A stretch of DNA of 64,000 nucleotides, taken from the NCBI GenBank assembly GCA_003265435.1, contig NOXC01000001.1, positions 186,001-250,000 of the forward strand, in the 5' to 3' direction. The position numbers were made by a program, and so were the translations under genes. The notes beneath the pieces were generated by a model. That model saw nothing but the letters and a program-made list of their open reading frames with translations, made no database searches and was not told the DNA's origin. Positions within the stretch are counted from its first letter, which is position 1, and each line of letters starts with the position of its first letter. The stretch is from Cellvibrionaceae bacterium AOL6 (GTDB lineage Bacteria; Pseudomonadota; Gammaproteobacteria; Pseudomonadales; Cellvibrionaceae). Below, piece after piece: positions 57,483 to 64,000 of this stretch.

Positions 57483-58157
57483 TTACCAAGGCAGCTGCTC
57501 GCCGTTACTGTGCCAAAAGGTGCCGCTGTTATCGAGTGTGGTGTCATCGATACGCTGCGCGAGACGCTCGGCTGCGATATCCGGGCTGATGTCCCCATTG
57601 CCGCCGACCATTTCAGTCTGCACAAAGCCGGGATGCAAAATTGCCACAGCAATTTCTCGCGTTTTCAAATCTTTAGCCAAGGACATCGCCGCGGCGTTGA
57701 GCGCGGCTTTTGACATACGGTAACCGTAGTAACCACCCGAACCATTATCCGTGATCGAGCCCATACGACTGGTAATCATCGCCACTTTAGCACCGGGCTT
57801 CAGCCCGGCTGCGAGGGCTTCGGTGACGCGCAACGGCCCAAGTGCGTTGATATTTAACTGTTCGATGACACTGTGGTAATTGATGTCGCCAAGTTGTTCG
57901 TTTGAGAGGATGCCGGCGTTGTTAATCAATAAATCGATCGGAATACCCTCAAGCGCTTTGGCGAGTTTAGCCACGCCGTCATCCGTGCCAACGTCGATGT
58001 TGGTGATCACCGAATCCGCGCTGTCTTCCAGGGCCGCACTCGGCTTTCGGCAAATACCGATCACCCGCGCACCACGCTTTTTGTATTCTCGAATCAGAGC
58101 CAATCCAATACCTCGGTTGGCACCTGTGACGACTACGGTCTGAATGTCAGAATTCAT
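57483..58157 (-). CDS. Short-chain dehydrogenase/reductase
   Basis: 224 residues of the classical SDR fold. Cofactor motif 'VVVTGANRGIGLALIREYKKRGARVIGI', 'DLLINNAGIL', catalytic Ser in 'AMITSRMGSITDNGSGGYYGYRMSKAALNAAAMSLA', where Y and K of YxxxK are 'YGYRMSK', and 'VAILHPGFVQTEM'. The R after the first glycine motif suggests NADPH. It is close to the C-factor-like/CsgA branch of SDR proteins. Its ATG overlaps the stop of the upstream TetR gene by four bases (ATGA), so the regulator and enzyme are one operon. Confidence 0.9.
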   Translation of the reverse strand: MNSDIQTVVVTGANRGIGLALIREYKKRGARVIGICRKPSAALEDSADSVITNIDVGTDDGVAKLAKALEGIPIDLLINNAGILSNEQLGDINYHSVIEQLNINALGPLRVTEALAAGLKPGAKVAMITSRMGSITDNGSGGYYGYRMSKAALNAAAMSLAKDLKTREIAVAILHPGFVQTEMVGGNGDISPDIAAERLAQRIDDTTLDNSGTFWHSNGEQLPW

Positions 58158-58741
58158 AAGTTCGCTCCTTCACTATATTGGCTGTCGGCTGGGTTCGCCT
58201 CGAGCAGTGCCCTCACGCCTTCCAGACTTTGTAGAAGGATGTGACGGGAAAATTCGGGTGCATCGACGGCTCTGGCCAGGGCACGAGCGCCGATCAATTG
58301 GTTGCAAATCTGCATCGCGAGTAACTCGCCGAGCCCCATCGCCACCAGCATATCACGGTAACCTTTAAGGACCTGTGTATAGGTTTTCTTGACCTCGGGC
58401 ACCTGATGGGCGATGTCCGTCACTAAAAAAGCGAGCGGACAACCCTGCCAGGGCGTGTCCACATCCAGCTCCAGATAGTGGCGTGCAAATTCGAGCACAT
58501 TGGCGGGCGGCCCCTTGCAAAAGAGTTTCGCTCGCCCGACTCTTGCTCCTTCGAGTATGGCCTCGCGATAGAGTTCCGTCTTAGAACTGAAGTGGGCATA
58601 AAAGGCCCCTCGGGTCAGCCCCGCATCCCGCATCACGTCATCAATGGAGATGGCGTCGAAACCATTGCGGGTAAATAAGGTCGCCGCCGACTGCAATATA
58701 CGAGCGCGCGACTGCTGTTTCTTCTCGGGCTTACACGGCAT
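58154..58741 (-). CDS. TetR-family transcriptional repressor
   Basis: 195 residues. N-terminal helix-turn-helix 'RILQSAATLFTRNGFDAISIDDVMRDAGLTRGAFYAHFSSKTELYREAIL' with a strong match to the TetR/AcrR family, and a helical ligand domain. A 26-base palindrome begins 11 bases upstream of its start codon, which fits autorepression. It should control itself, the SDR gene downstream, and possibly the divergent glutathione S-transferase-like gene. The inducer may be an electrophile or aldehyde-like compound handled by these two enzymes (inference). Confidence 0.92.
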   Translation of the reverse strand: MPCKPEKKQQSRARILQSAATLFTRNGFDAISIDDVMRDAGLTRGAFYAHFSSKTELYREAILEGARVGRAKLFCKGPPANVLEFARHYLELDVDTPWQGCPLAFLVTDIAHQVPEVKKTYTQVLKGYRDMLVAMGLGELLAMQICNQLIGARALARAVDAPEFSRHILLQSLEGVRALLEANPADSQYSEGANL

Positions 58742-58751
58742 GGGTCAGCCT

Positions 58752-58777
58752 TAAAATATGTTGTTGAACATATTTTA
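58752..58777. promoter_or_regulatory. TetR-type operator palindrome
   Basis: TAAAATATGTT (58752-58762) and AACATATTTTA (58767-58777), perfect 11-bp arms around GTTG, lying between the TetR start (58741) and the divergent GST start (58834). Symmetry, AT-rich arms and position are those of a TetR-family operator. Confidence 0.75.
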
Positions 58778-58833
58778 TCACTCTTCTACTGTCCTATCAG
58801 CTCTCACGCCCCCACTACCTATGGTGACCTTTC

Positions 58834-59490
58834 ATGCACAGTACGATTCAGATTTATGGCCCCGCCTTTTCCTCGTTTTTACGCAGTGTACGCTTAATGT
58901 GTGCCTGTAAATCGCTACGCCATGAGCTGACGGATGCCCCGTTTGGTACCCCCACACTCTGGTTCACTAAGGCCCACGAAGCACTGCATCCCTTCTCCAA
59001 GCTGCCCGTGTTGATTCATGGCGACTTCGTTCTGCCGGAGACCTTGGCGATCGGCCACTACCTCGACACCTTAGCTGAGCCGTTGCTGTACTCTGGCACC
59101 GCAGCCGAGCAAGCCCGCCATTTATCGCTCGCCAGTATGATCGCGCTGTATGTGCACAAAGCGGTGATGTTGAACACCGTGCTCGAGTTCGCGTTCCCGA
59201 AGGGAGAAGGAGGATCCATCAGACAGGAGCAGGTGCTCGCAAGTGCCGAGCAGCTGCGCTATTGCCTTAGCTGGGTAGAGACTCAAATCGAAGACAAGCA
59301 TGTCGGCCCGAGCACGGATTTGAGTATCGGGGATGCGCTGCTGTTGCCGATGCTGGACTATCTCGACCAGCTTCCGCAACCCTTCAACGTCCTGCCCGAC
59401 TTCCCTGCGTTAACGGACTATCTCACGCATCATCGGCAACAGCCCTACACGGATGGGATTTTGGGTGCGCCAGAAATTGGGCGGCCCTGA
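58834..59490 (+). CDS. Glutathione S-transferase-family protein
   Basis: 218 residues. A thioredoxin-like N-terminal domain ('IQIYGPAFSSFLRSVRLMCACKSLRHEL', with Ser in the position of the usual active-site residue; 'KLPVLIHGDFVLPETLAIGHYLDTL', the glutathione-binding P-V-L...E-T/S motif) and an all-helical C-terminal domain with 'LSIGDALLLPMLDYL'. The substrate is unknown. Divergent from the TetR-SDR operon across the palindromic operator, so probably part of the same response. Confidence 0.85.
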   Translation: MHSTIQIYGPAFSSFLRSVRLMCACKSLRHELTDAPFGTPTLWFTKAHEALHPFSKLPVLIHGDFVLPETLAIGHYLDTLAEPLLYSGTAAEQARHLSLASMIALYVHKAVMLNTVLEFAFPKGEGGSIRQEQVLASAEQLRYCLSWVETQIEDKHVGPSTDLSIGDALLLPMLDYLDQLPQPFNVLPDFPALTDYLTHHRQQPYTDGILGAPEIGRP

Positions 59491-59577
59491 TGACTTTGTC
59501 GGGAATATTTACGTCCTTTGCAAAGACTTGCATTTTCTACACCCGAGGCCCGCTGAAAAACGCGCACTCTAAAAATG

Positions 59578-59609
59578 GTTAGATTCTAACATACTGTTTT
59601 TATTATAAT
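59578..59609 (+). promoter_or_regulatory. Candidate promoter and operator of the 59-residue small gene
   Basis: GTTAGA-T-TCTAAC (59578-59590), a short palindrome, is followed by a perfect TATAAT -10 box at 59604-59609. The palindrome overlaps the expected -35 zone, as for a regulated promoter. The leader to ATG 59730 would be about 115 bases. Confidence 0.4.
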
Positions 59610-59729
59610 TTCTAACGGAAAGCCAACCAAATACCAATCTTGGCATCAAACCTGCTTAACCCATGTCAGATCGAACCTCAACGCGGGTTCACCCACATTT
59701 AGTAGTGACGACATTGGAAGCTCGGAACG

Positions 59730-59909
59730 ATGAAAAATTTTAAAGCTTTGGCAACGAAACTGGCAGTATTGCTATCGCTGGCAGCCCCTTTGGCGCTGGC
59801 CTCTGACACTCAATTTTCTAGCTCATCTCTCGCTGAGCCGATGATTCTGAGTATCTGCGGCGTCATCCTGATCGCGTTTGGCCTGCTCAAGGACAACCGC
59901 GAAAATTGA
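59730..59909 (+). CDS. Small exported membrane-anchored protein
   Basis: 59 residues from ATG 59730 to TGA 59909. It begins with a clear signal peptide ('LAVLLSLAAPLALA', cleavage after ALA), a short Ser-rich linker, and one C-terminal helix 'MILSICGVILIAFGLL' followed by the charged tail 'KDNREN'. The end faintly recalls a PEP-CTERM sorting tail (E-P, hydrophobic, G-L-L, charged) but lacks the arginine cluster. Not recognised. It has its own probable promoter. Confidence 0.6.
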   Translation: MKNFKALATKLAVLLSLAAPLALASDTQFSSSSLAEPMILSICGVILIAFGLLKDNREN

Positions 59910-59918
59910 TGGACCGGG

Positions 59919-60428
59919 TTACACCCCAATCGGATCATCCATTTTAGCCACGATATCACCCAGTTTTAGCTGACCACCCTGCAACACTTTTAAACACAAG
60001 CCCCCGTGGCCGAGCATTGCGGCCACGGCGCCCTCGCCCAGTGCGGCCTCCATGCGAGAGCATGGATGACAGTGCGCACTGGCTTCAAAGAGCACGTCTC
60101 CGATTCTGATTTGCTGGTGGCGCAGCGCATTCAAGTTAATGCCTGAAACTACGAGATTGCGCCGCAACAATTCAGGCGCGATGTCCTCGATTCCCATGAA
60201 GTGCGCTATCTGCCCAATGAATTCACGACTGATCAGCGTCACCTGTCTGGCACTGCCGGAAGTTTTGACAACGCGATGATCGCCTTCGAGCCCCCGTCCT
60301 GCCAAGGCTCTGGCCGATTCCACAGTCACCACCTCGCCACGATGGGCGCGGCGAAGCCCTATCCACTCCAGTCTTCCCGGCTTCAGATCTCGGCATAGCC
60401 GATCAATTAATCGCGCTTGCGCTCGCAT
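59919..60428 (-). CDS. MOSC-domain protein
   Basis: 169 residues. MOSC fold with 'GRGLEGDHRVVKTSGSARQVTLISREFI', 'LLRRNLVVSGINLNALRHQQIRIGDVLFEASAHCHPCSRMEAALG', where the conserved cysteine of 'HCHPC' would hold sulfur or molybdopterin-linked atoms, and 'GHGGLCLKVLQGG'. Bacterial MOSC proteins such as YiiM/YcbX detoxify N-hydroxylated compounds or handle sulfur for molybdenum enzymes. The start ATG overlaps the end of the aminopeptidase gene by 26 bases. Confidence 0.88.
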   Translation of the reverse strand: MRAQARLIDRLCRDLKPGRLEWIGLRRAHRGEVVTVESARALAGRGLEGDHRVVKTSGSARQVTLISREFIGQIAHFMGIEDIAPELLRRNLVVSGINLNALRHQQIRIGDVLFEASAHCHPCSRMEAALGEGAVAAMLGHGGLCLKVLQGGQLKLGDIVAKMDDPIGV

Positions 60429-63138
60429 CGGCTTCGGCCTGTGTGCGGGCTTGGCGAACGCAGCGTTCGCTCTCTTGCAACGCGAGTTTTACCGACTTTA
60501 GAAACGAGGGTCGATAAATCTGATTGTCATTCAGCACGTTCTCCACGAACTGGTTGCTCTCAGTGTCGCACAGCACCGGTGTGATATATCGGCCAAACTG
60601 CTGCAATTTAAGATCGGCTGAGTCCTCCTGAAGTGCCGGTAGCGCTGCTGCCCACTCGGCCTGAAAGGTGGCCAGCAAGCCCAATTGCTCAGGCGGGAAC
60701 AAATGGCTCATCACACTGCGTTGAGTCGAAAAATTCTGGGTCGCGCTTGTCGAGATCAGAGTGTCGAACCACTGTTGCTTCACTGGTAATTCGGGCGCTG
60801 CGGCGATTGCCGTTGCATACCCTTTATCAGCACGTTCCGAGCGGTCGCGCTCAGCCTCCTCTTCGATTCGCTTGTCCGCAGCCTCAAACTGAAAGCGATT
60901 GAGTTGCGTCAAGATACGCCAGCGCACGTCCTGATCGATCTTTAAACCCACTTCCGATGCATCCCGGTCCAATAGCTGCGCGATTGCCGCCAGCCCTTCA
61001 TTTGAATGGGCCACTTTGATTGCTGCGTCGAGATAATTGCGTTTAAGATCACTTTCTGGCGGCGCCGTTTCAAACTGCGCCAATAAAAACTGTTCGATTT
61101 CCTCGCGAGCGCGTAAATAACTTCCAGGCCTCTTCATTTCAAATTCGAAATGCCAAAACAGCGTCGCACTGCGAACCAGCTTAGTTGTCACAAAGCTCGC
61201 AACGCTGACAGACGATTCAGCCCCTAGGTGATCAAACGCAAAATCGGTAAAATAGTTCAGCGGCAAGCGCGCGTCACGGACCGCGTCCCATAAGCTTTGC
61301 CAAAGTGCCAAATGCATGGCCTCGTGTTCAAACGCATTAATGTTCCCTTCCAAGGTCGCCATCGACTTGGGATCAAGTTTGACTTTAACGTAGCCCCAAT
61401 CGCCATAGTTCGGGTAAATGAATTCAGGGCACGCAATGCCTTGTTCGGTAAGGACTACCGTGCGCTCGCCAGAGTAAGTGACAGGTAGAACACGATCGGG
61501 CGCTAGACGGGGTTCATTTGATGCCCCTTCACTGACAAAGCGATAAAGCGCGAGCTGCACACGCTGCGTACGCAGTGTCGGATATCTTCGATCGGGGTAT
61601 TGTATGAGCTCCAGTTTAGAAAGTTGCTCGTCGCGGCACTCGAAATGCACTTCTATGGTATTCACTCCCGGCTCGAGCAGCCAACTTTGCGACCAGGCTT
61701 GTAGGTTTTTCTGAGACGCCGCTTCGAGGCTGGAAACAAAGTCCTGCAGCTGTGCATTGCCCCAGGCATGGGTTTTCAGATAGAGCGCAACGCCCTTTTG
61801 AAATTGGGTTTCATCAACGTAATAAGGTAATTGCTTTAGAACACTTGCCCCCTTGCCATACGTAATACCGTCGAGTGTTGACAGCACCGTCCCCGTACTC
61901 GGCACATCCATATACACCGGGTGCGTCGTCACCGCCTCGTCTGCCCGATACGCCCTCTGCTTAGTACCGGCATAAAATGCTTCCCACACGCCATCAAATT
62001 GAGCGCTTTGTACCAGCGCCAAATTCGCCATATAGGTCGCGAAACTTTCGTTTAACCAAAGATCATCCCACCACTGCATAGTCACAATATTCCCGAACCA
62101 CATATGTGCCGCTTCGTGGGCGATGATGTTCGCTACTCGACGGCGTTGTGCTTCGGTGGGCTCACTACGCGTTAAGAGTTTTTCGGTAAACGTGACCGCC
62201 GCAACATTTTCCATCGCACCGAAATTAAATTCAGGCACAATGATTTGATCGTACTTCAAAAACGGATAGGGCAGTTCAAAATAGCGTTCAAAAAAGGCCA
62301 AGCTTTTGTAGGTGGCATCAAACCATTGATCGGGATTCACATAATCTTGCATCTCCTGACGCGCGAATAGCCGCAACGGAATCGACCCTCGGTTTGATTC
62401 CCACACCGCATAGGGGCCCGCGTGCAACGAAAAAACATAAGGCGAAAAGCGCGCGGATTCCGGGAAATACCACCGCGCAGAACGCTCACCTTTCTCCACG
62501 ATAGCCTCACGTACAGAAGTGATCACCTGCCATTGTAACGGCGCCTGTACTGTAAGCGTGTAGGTGGCTTTGATGTCCGGCTGATCGAACAGAGGAAACA
62601 CTTTGTTGGCTTCATACGCCTCGAATTGAGAATAGAGGTAGCGGCGCCCGCTGTCTCGATCTTTAAAATGATGAAGACCCATTCCATCGGTTGAATAGGC
62701 GCGGCGATACAGCACTTCTATGACGTTGCGCCCCGGAGTGAGCGCTTCAGCCGCGATACGTAGATACCATTGCTCATAGTCCGCGGCGACGATTTTCCCG
62801 TTGATTTTAACTTGCTGAATATCACCCTGCTCGAAATCCAGCGTCAACTCAGATTGACTCTTGTCATGCCAATTGAAGCTCACCGTACTGCGCGCATAAA
62901 ATTGCGTTTCTGACTGGGTCAAATCAATATCGAGATCATAATGCACGTCACTGACCGTGTGCGAACGAAACGCTGCATAGCGCTGACTAAGAGGGTATTG
63001 CCACTCGCGTTCTACTGCATCTGGCGTCGTGCTTTGCCGGGTGTTTTGACACGCACCAAGCAACACGATATTGAACAGCAGCACAACACCCATGACTACG
63101 CGCATGCTCAGCCAAACAGGACTCCGCCTTAACAACAT
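60403..63138 (-). CDS. M1-family aminopeptidase, exported lipoprotein
   Basis: 911 residues from ATG 63138. Signal peptide ending in the lipobox 'LLGAC', so periplasmic or surface-anchored. The gluzincin site is H341-E342-x-x-H345 ('HEAAHMWFGN') with E364 in 'LWLNESFATYM'. The exopeptidase motif G307-A-M-E-N311 lies in 'NFGAMENVAAVTF'. The N-terminal beta-domain has 'HTVSDVHYDLDIDLTQSETQFYARSTVSF', and a long helical C-terminal ERAP1_C-like domain completes the PepN architecture. It differs from cytoplasmic PepN by the lipoprotein signal. It removes N-terminal residues from peptides; physiological substrates unknown. Confidence 0.92.
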   Translation of the reverse strand: MLLRRSPVWLSMRVVMGVVLLFNIVLLGACQNTRQSTTPDAVEREWQYPLSQRYAAFRSHTVSDVHYDLDIDLTQSETQFYARSTVSFNWHDKSQSELTLDFEQGDIQQVKINGKIVAADYEQWYLRIAAEALTPGRNVIEVLYRRAYSTDGMGLHHFKDRDSGRRYLYSQFEAYEANKVFPLFDQPDIKATYTLTVQAPLQWQVITSVREAIVEKGERSARWYFPESARFSPYVFSLHAGPYAVWESNRGSIPLRLFARQEMQDYVNPDQWFDATYKSLAFFERYFELPYPFLKYDQIIVPEFNFGAMENVAAVTFTEKLLTRSEPTEAQRRRVANIIAHEAAHMWFGNIVTMQWWDDLWLNESFATYMANLALVQSAQFDGVWEAFYAGTKQRAYRADEAVTTHPVYMDVPSTGTVLSTLDGITYGKGASVLKQLPYYVDETQFQKGVALYLKTHAWGNAQLQDFVSSLEAASQKNLQAWSQSWLLEPGVNTIEVHFECRDEQLSKLELIQYPDRRYPTLRTQRVQLALYRFVSEGASNEPRLAPDRVLPVTYSGERTVVLTEQGIACPEFIYPNYGDWGYVKVKLDPKSMATLEGNINAFEHEAMHLALWQSLWDAVRDARLPLNYFTDFAFDHLGAESSVSVASFVTTKLVRSATLFWHFEFEMKRPGSYLRAREEIEQFLLAQFETAPPESDLKRNYLDAAIKVAHSNEGLAAIAQLLDRDASEVGLKIDQDVRWRILTQLNRFQFEAADKRIEEEAERDRSERADKGYATAIAAAPELPVKQQWFDTLISTSATQNFSTQRSVMSHLFPPEQLGLLATFQAEWAAALPALQEDSADLKLQQFGRYITPVLCDTESNQFVENVLNDNQIYRPSFLKSVKLALQESERCVRQARTQAEADASASAIN

Positions 63139-63142
63139 ACAC

Positions 63143-63804
63143 CTATCCTCGACTTTTTTTCCAGCGTCGCAACAACGTGACCATCGCGCAGCCATTGCCG
63201 CTCAGCAAACCGTAAAGATGCGCATCGACAATCACGCGGCCTCCTATAAAATCGCGCATCGCTTCAGGGTCGTAAGCCGGGAATTGTTGTGCGACAACTT
63301 TGTAGCTGAAATACAAATACAACACCGTATATAGAGCAGGCGCCTGGCGTAGATTCACCAGCAAGCCGAACAGGACCAGCCCATATAACACACCAGACAG
63401 CCCCACGTAATTTGTCACTTCAGGGGAAAAAACCAAAGTCCTAAACTGACACCAAACGCACAGACAATAAGACTGACATACCAGGTTCGCTGACTGAGTG
63501 TGGGCATAAAAAGCAATGCCGCCAGCAGGTACACACTCACATTCATCAACATGTGATTGACATTGAGGTGCACGAAATTGCCGGTTAGCAAGCGCCAAAC
63601 TTGCCCATCGGCCAATGCACGGCGGTCATAGCTCAATACCGGATTGACATTATCTGCGAGCACACCAAGGACGAAAATCAAGCTGCACAACATGCCTAAA
63701 ACAGCGAGACGCCATAATCGCTCTTGCGTGGAATCATCTTCACCCGCAAAAAAATACGCGCGCATACGCTCGAAACGGGTTTGCAACGGATTGTCCGCGC
63801 TCAT
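63143..63804 (-). pseudogene. rrtA: Rhombosortase-like rhomboid protease, interrupted by a -1 frameshift
   Basis: The first frame (63804 to 63415) gives 'LADGQVWRLLTGNFVHLNVNHMLMNVSVYLLAALLF' and stops after 'LWFFPLK'. The continuation, 'SPEVTNYVGLSGVLYGLVLFGLL...VIVDAHLYGLLSG', is in another frame down to 63143. A missing base in the run of six T (coding strand; 63427-63432) followed by four C explains it. Joined, the protein is about 220 residues with six helices and the rhomboid catalytic pair: Ser in 'GLSG' and His in 'DAHLYG'. Length and motifs fit rhombosortase, which removes GlyGly-CTERM tails from exported proteins. Sequencing error is likely; slippage at T6 is possible. Confidence 0.82.
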
Positions 63805-63807
63805 GAC

Positions 63808-64000
63808 TTACCTCAGCCTGTAGGGAATTTTGCAGTCACTGATCCCTTCGTCGGGGTCAATACCATGCCGGGTTAAAAACATTCTTAAGGAATTAATGGA
63901 GTTCGTGCTGTTCGGGGACGGGCCCAGATAAACGTGCTGTAGTCGGAGTTGATCGTTTTCAGCCAAATCCAATTCAATATAGGGGACGATCATCGATGTC
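63808..64000 (-). CDS. Hypothetical protein, C-terminal part (start at or beyond window edge)
   Basis: The frame is open to the window edge; the first internal ATG is at 63993. Visible residues end 'LRMFLTRHGIDPDEGISDCKIPYRLR', preceded by a Gly/Pro/Ser/Asn-rich segment 'YLGPSPNSTNSINS' and an acidic strand 'IELDLAENDQLRLQ'. No family recognised. It is only three bases before the rhomboid gene, so the two probably share a transcript. Confidence 0.5.
   Translation of the reverse strand, partial: TSMIVPYIELDLAENDQLRLQHVYLGPSPNSTNSINSLRMFLTRHGIDPDEGISDCKIPYRLR

Noticed and set aside
59730-59909. PEP-CTERM or GlyGly-CTERM sorting substrate
   Set aside because: The tail lacks the arginine cluster and the Gly-Gly motif, so the resemblance is too weak to call.

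Overview
This 64-kb window is a piece of gammaproteobacterial chromosome of moderately high GC, most likely from a marine relative of the pseudomonads or Cellvibrionales. The main support is gene order. trxA-rho-ubiD, hemC-hemD-hemX-hemY beside algR/algZ and argH, crc-pyrE, slmA-argB-algC-coaBC, radC, rpmB-rpmG, rph-yicC and gmk-rpoZ-spoT-ridA are the same blocks in nearly the same order as in Pseudomonas, pressed into one stretch. A Crc protein and a long phosphomannomutase/phosphoglucomutase (AlgC) with a membrane-anchored N-terminal half point the same way. I found no tRNA, rRNA, CRISPR array, intact insertion sequence or prophage.

Left part (1-16.9 kb): the end of hemW, a hybrid sensor kinase, a phospholipase D-type lipoprotein, an acetyltransferase, a dehydrogenase with a divergent LysR regulator, small hypothetical genes, a TVP38-family membrane domain fused to a flavin disulfide reductase, then ppk1, trxA, rho and ubiD. 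Centre (16.9-36.6 kb): haem synthesis (hemCDXY), the AlgZ/AlgR two-component pair, argH (interrupted by a one-base frameshift), crc/pyrE, slmA, argB, algC, coaBC, radC, the L28/L33 ribosomal proteins, mutM, rph and yicC. These are mostly housekeeping genes, and several strong hairpin terminators and promoters can be read directly.

Accessory block (36.6-48.1 kb): between yicC and gmk, which are adjacent in Pseudomonas, lie eight genes on the minus strand and one divergent gene. They encode a secreted HAD phosphatase-like protein, a complete Bat/MoxR set (BatD, a BatB-BatC fusion, BatA, a DUF4381 protein, a DUF58 protein and a MoxR ATPase), an exported eight-haem cytochrome c with TPR repeats, and, divergently, an exported Cys-type sulfatase. 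This is the best candidate for a less-described system: an envelope or periplasmic machine in which a MoxR/VWA chaperone set may mature or support the multihaem cytochrome and/or the sulfatase. The fused BatB domain has lost the first Asp of its metal-binding MIDAS motif.

Right part (48.2-64 kb): gmk, rpoZ, spoT and ridA; a second accessory cluster of a PepSY-like lipoprotein, two tandem spondin-domain proteins and an OmpR/histidine-kinase pair; a TetR-SDR operon with an 11-bp-arm palindromic operator and a divergent glutathione S-transferase-like gene; a 59-residue exported small protein; a MOSC protein; a lipoprotein M1 aminopeptidase; and a rhombosortase-like rhomboid protease, also interrupted by a one-base frameshift in a homopolymer. 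The two frameshifts (argH +1, rhomboid -1) both sit in homopolymer runs. Assembly error is the simplest explanation, but both sites also look like possible slippery sequences.
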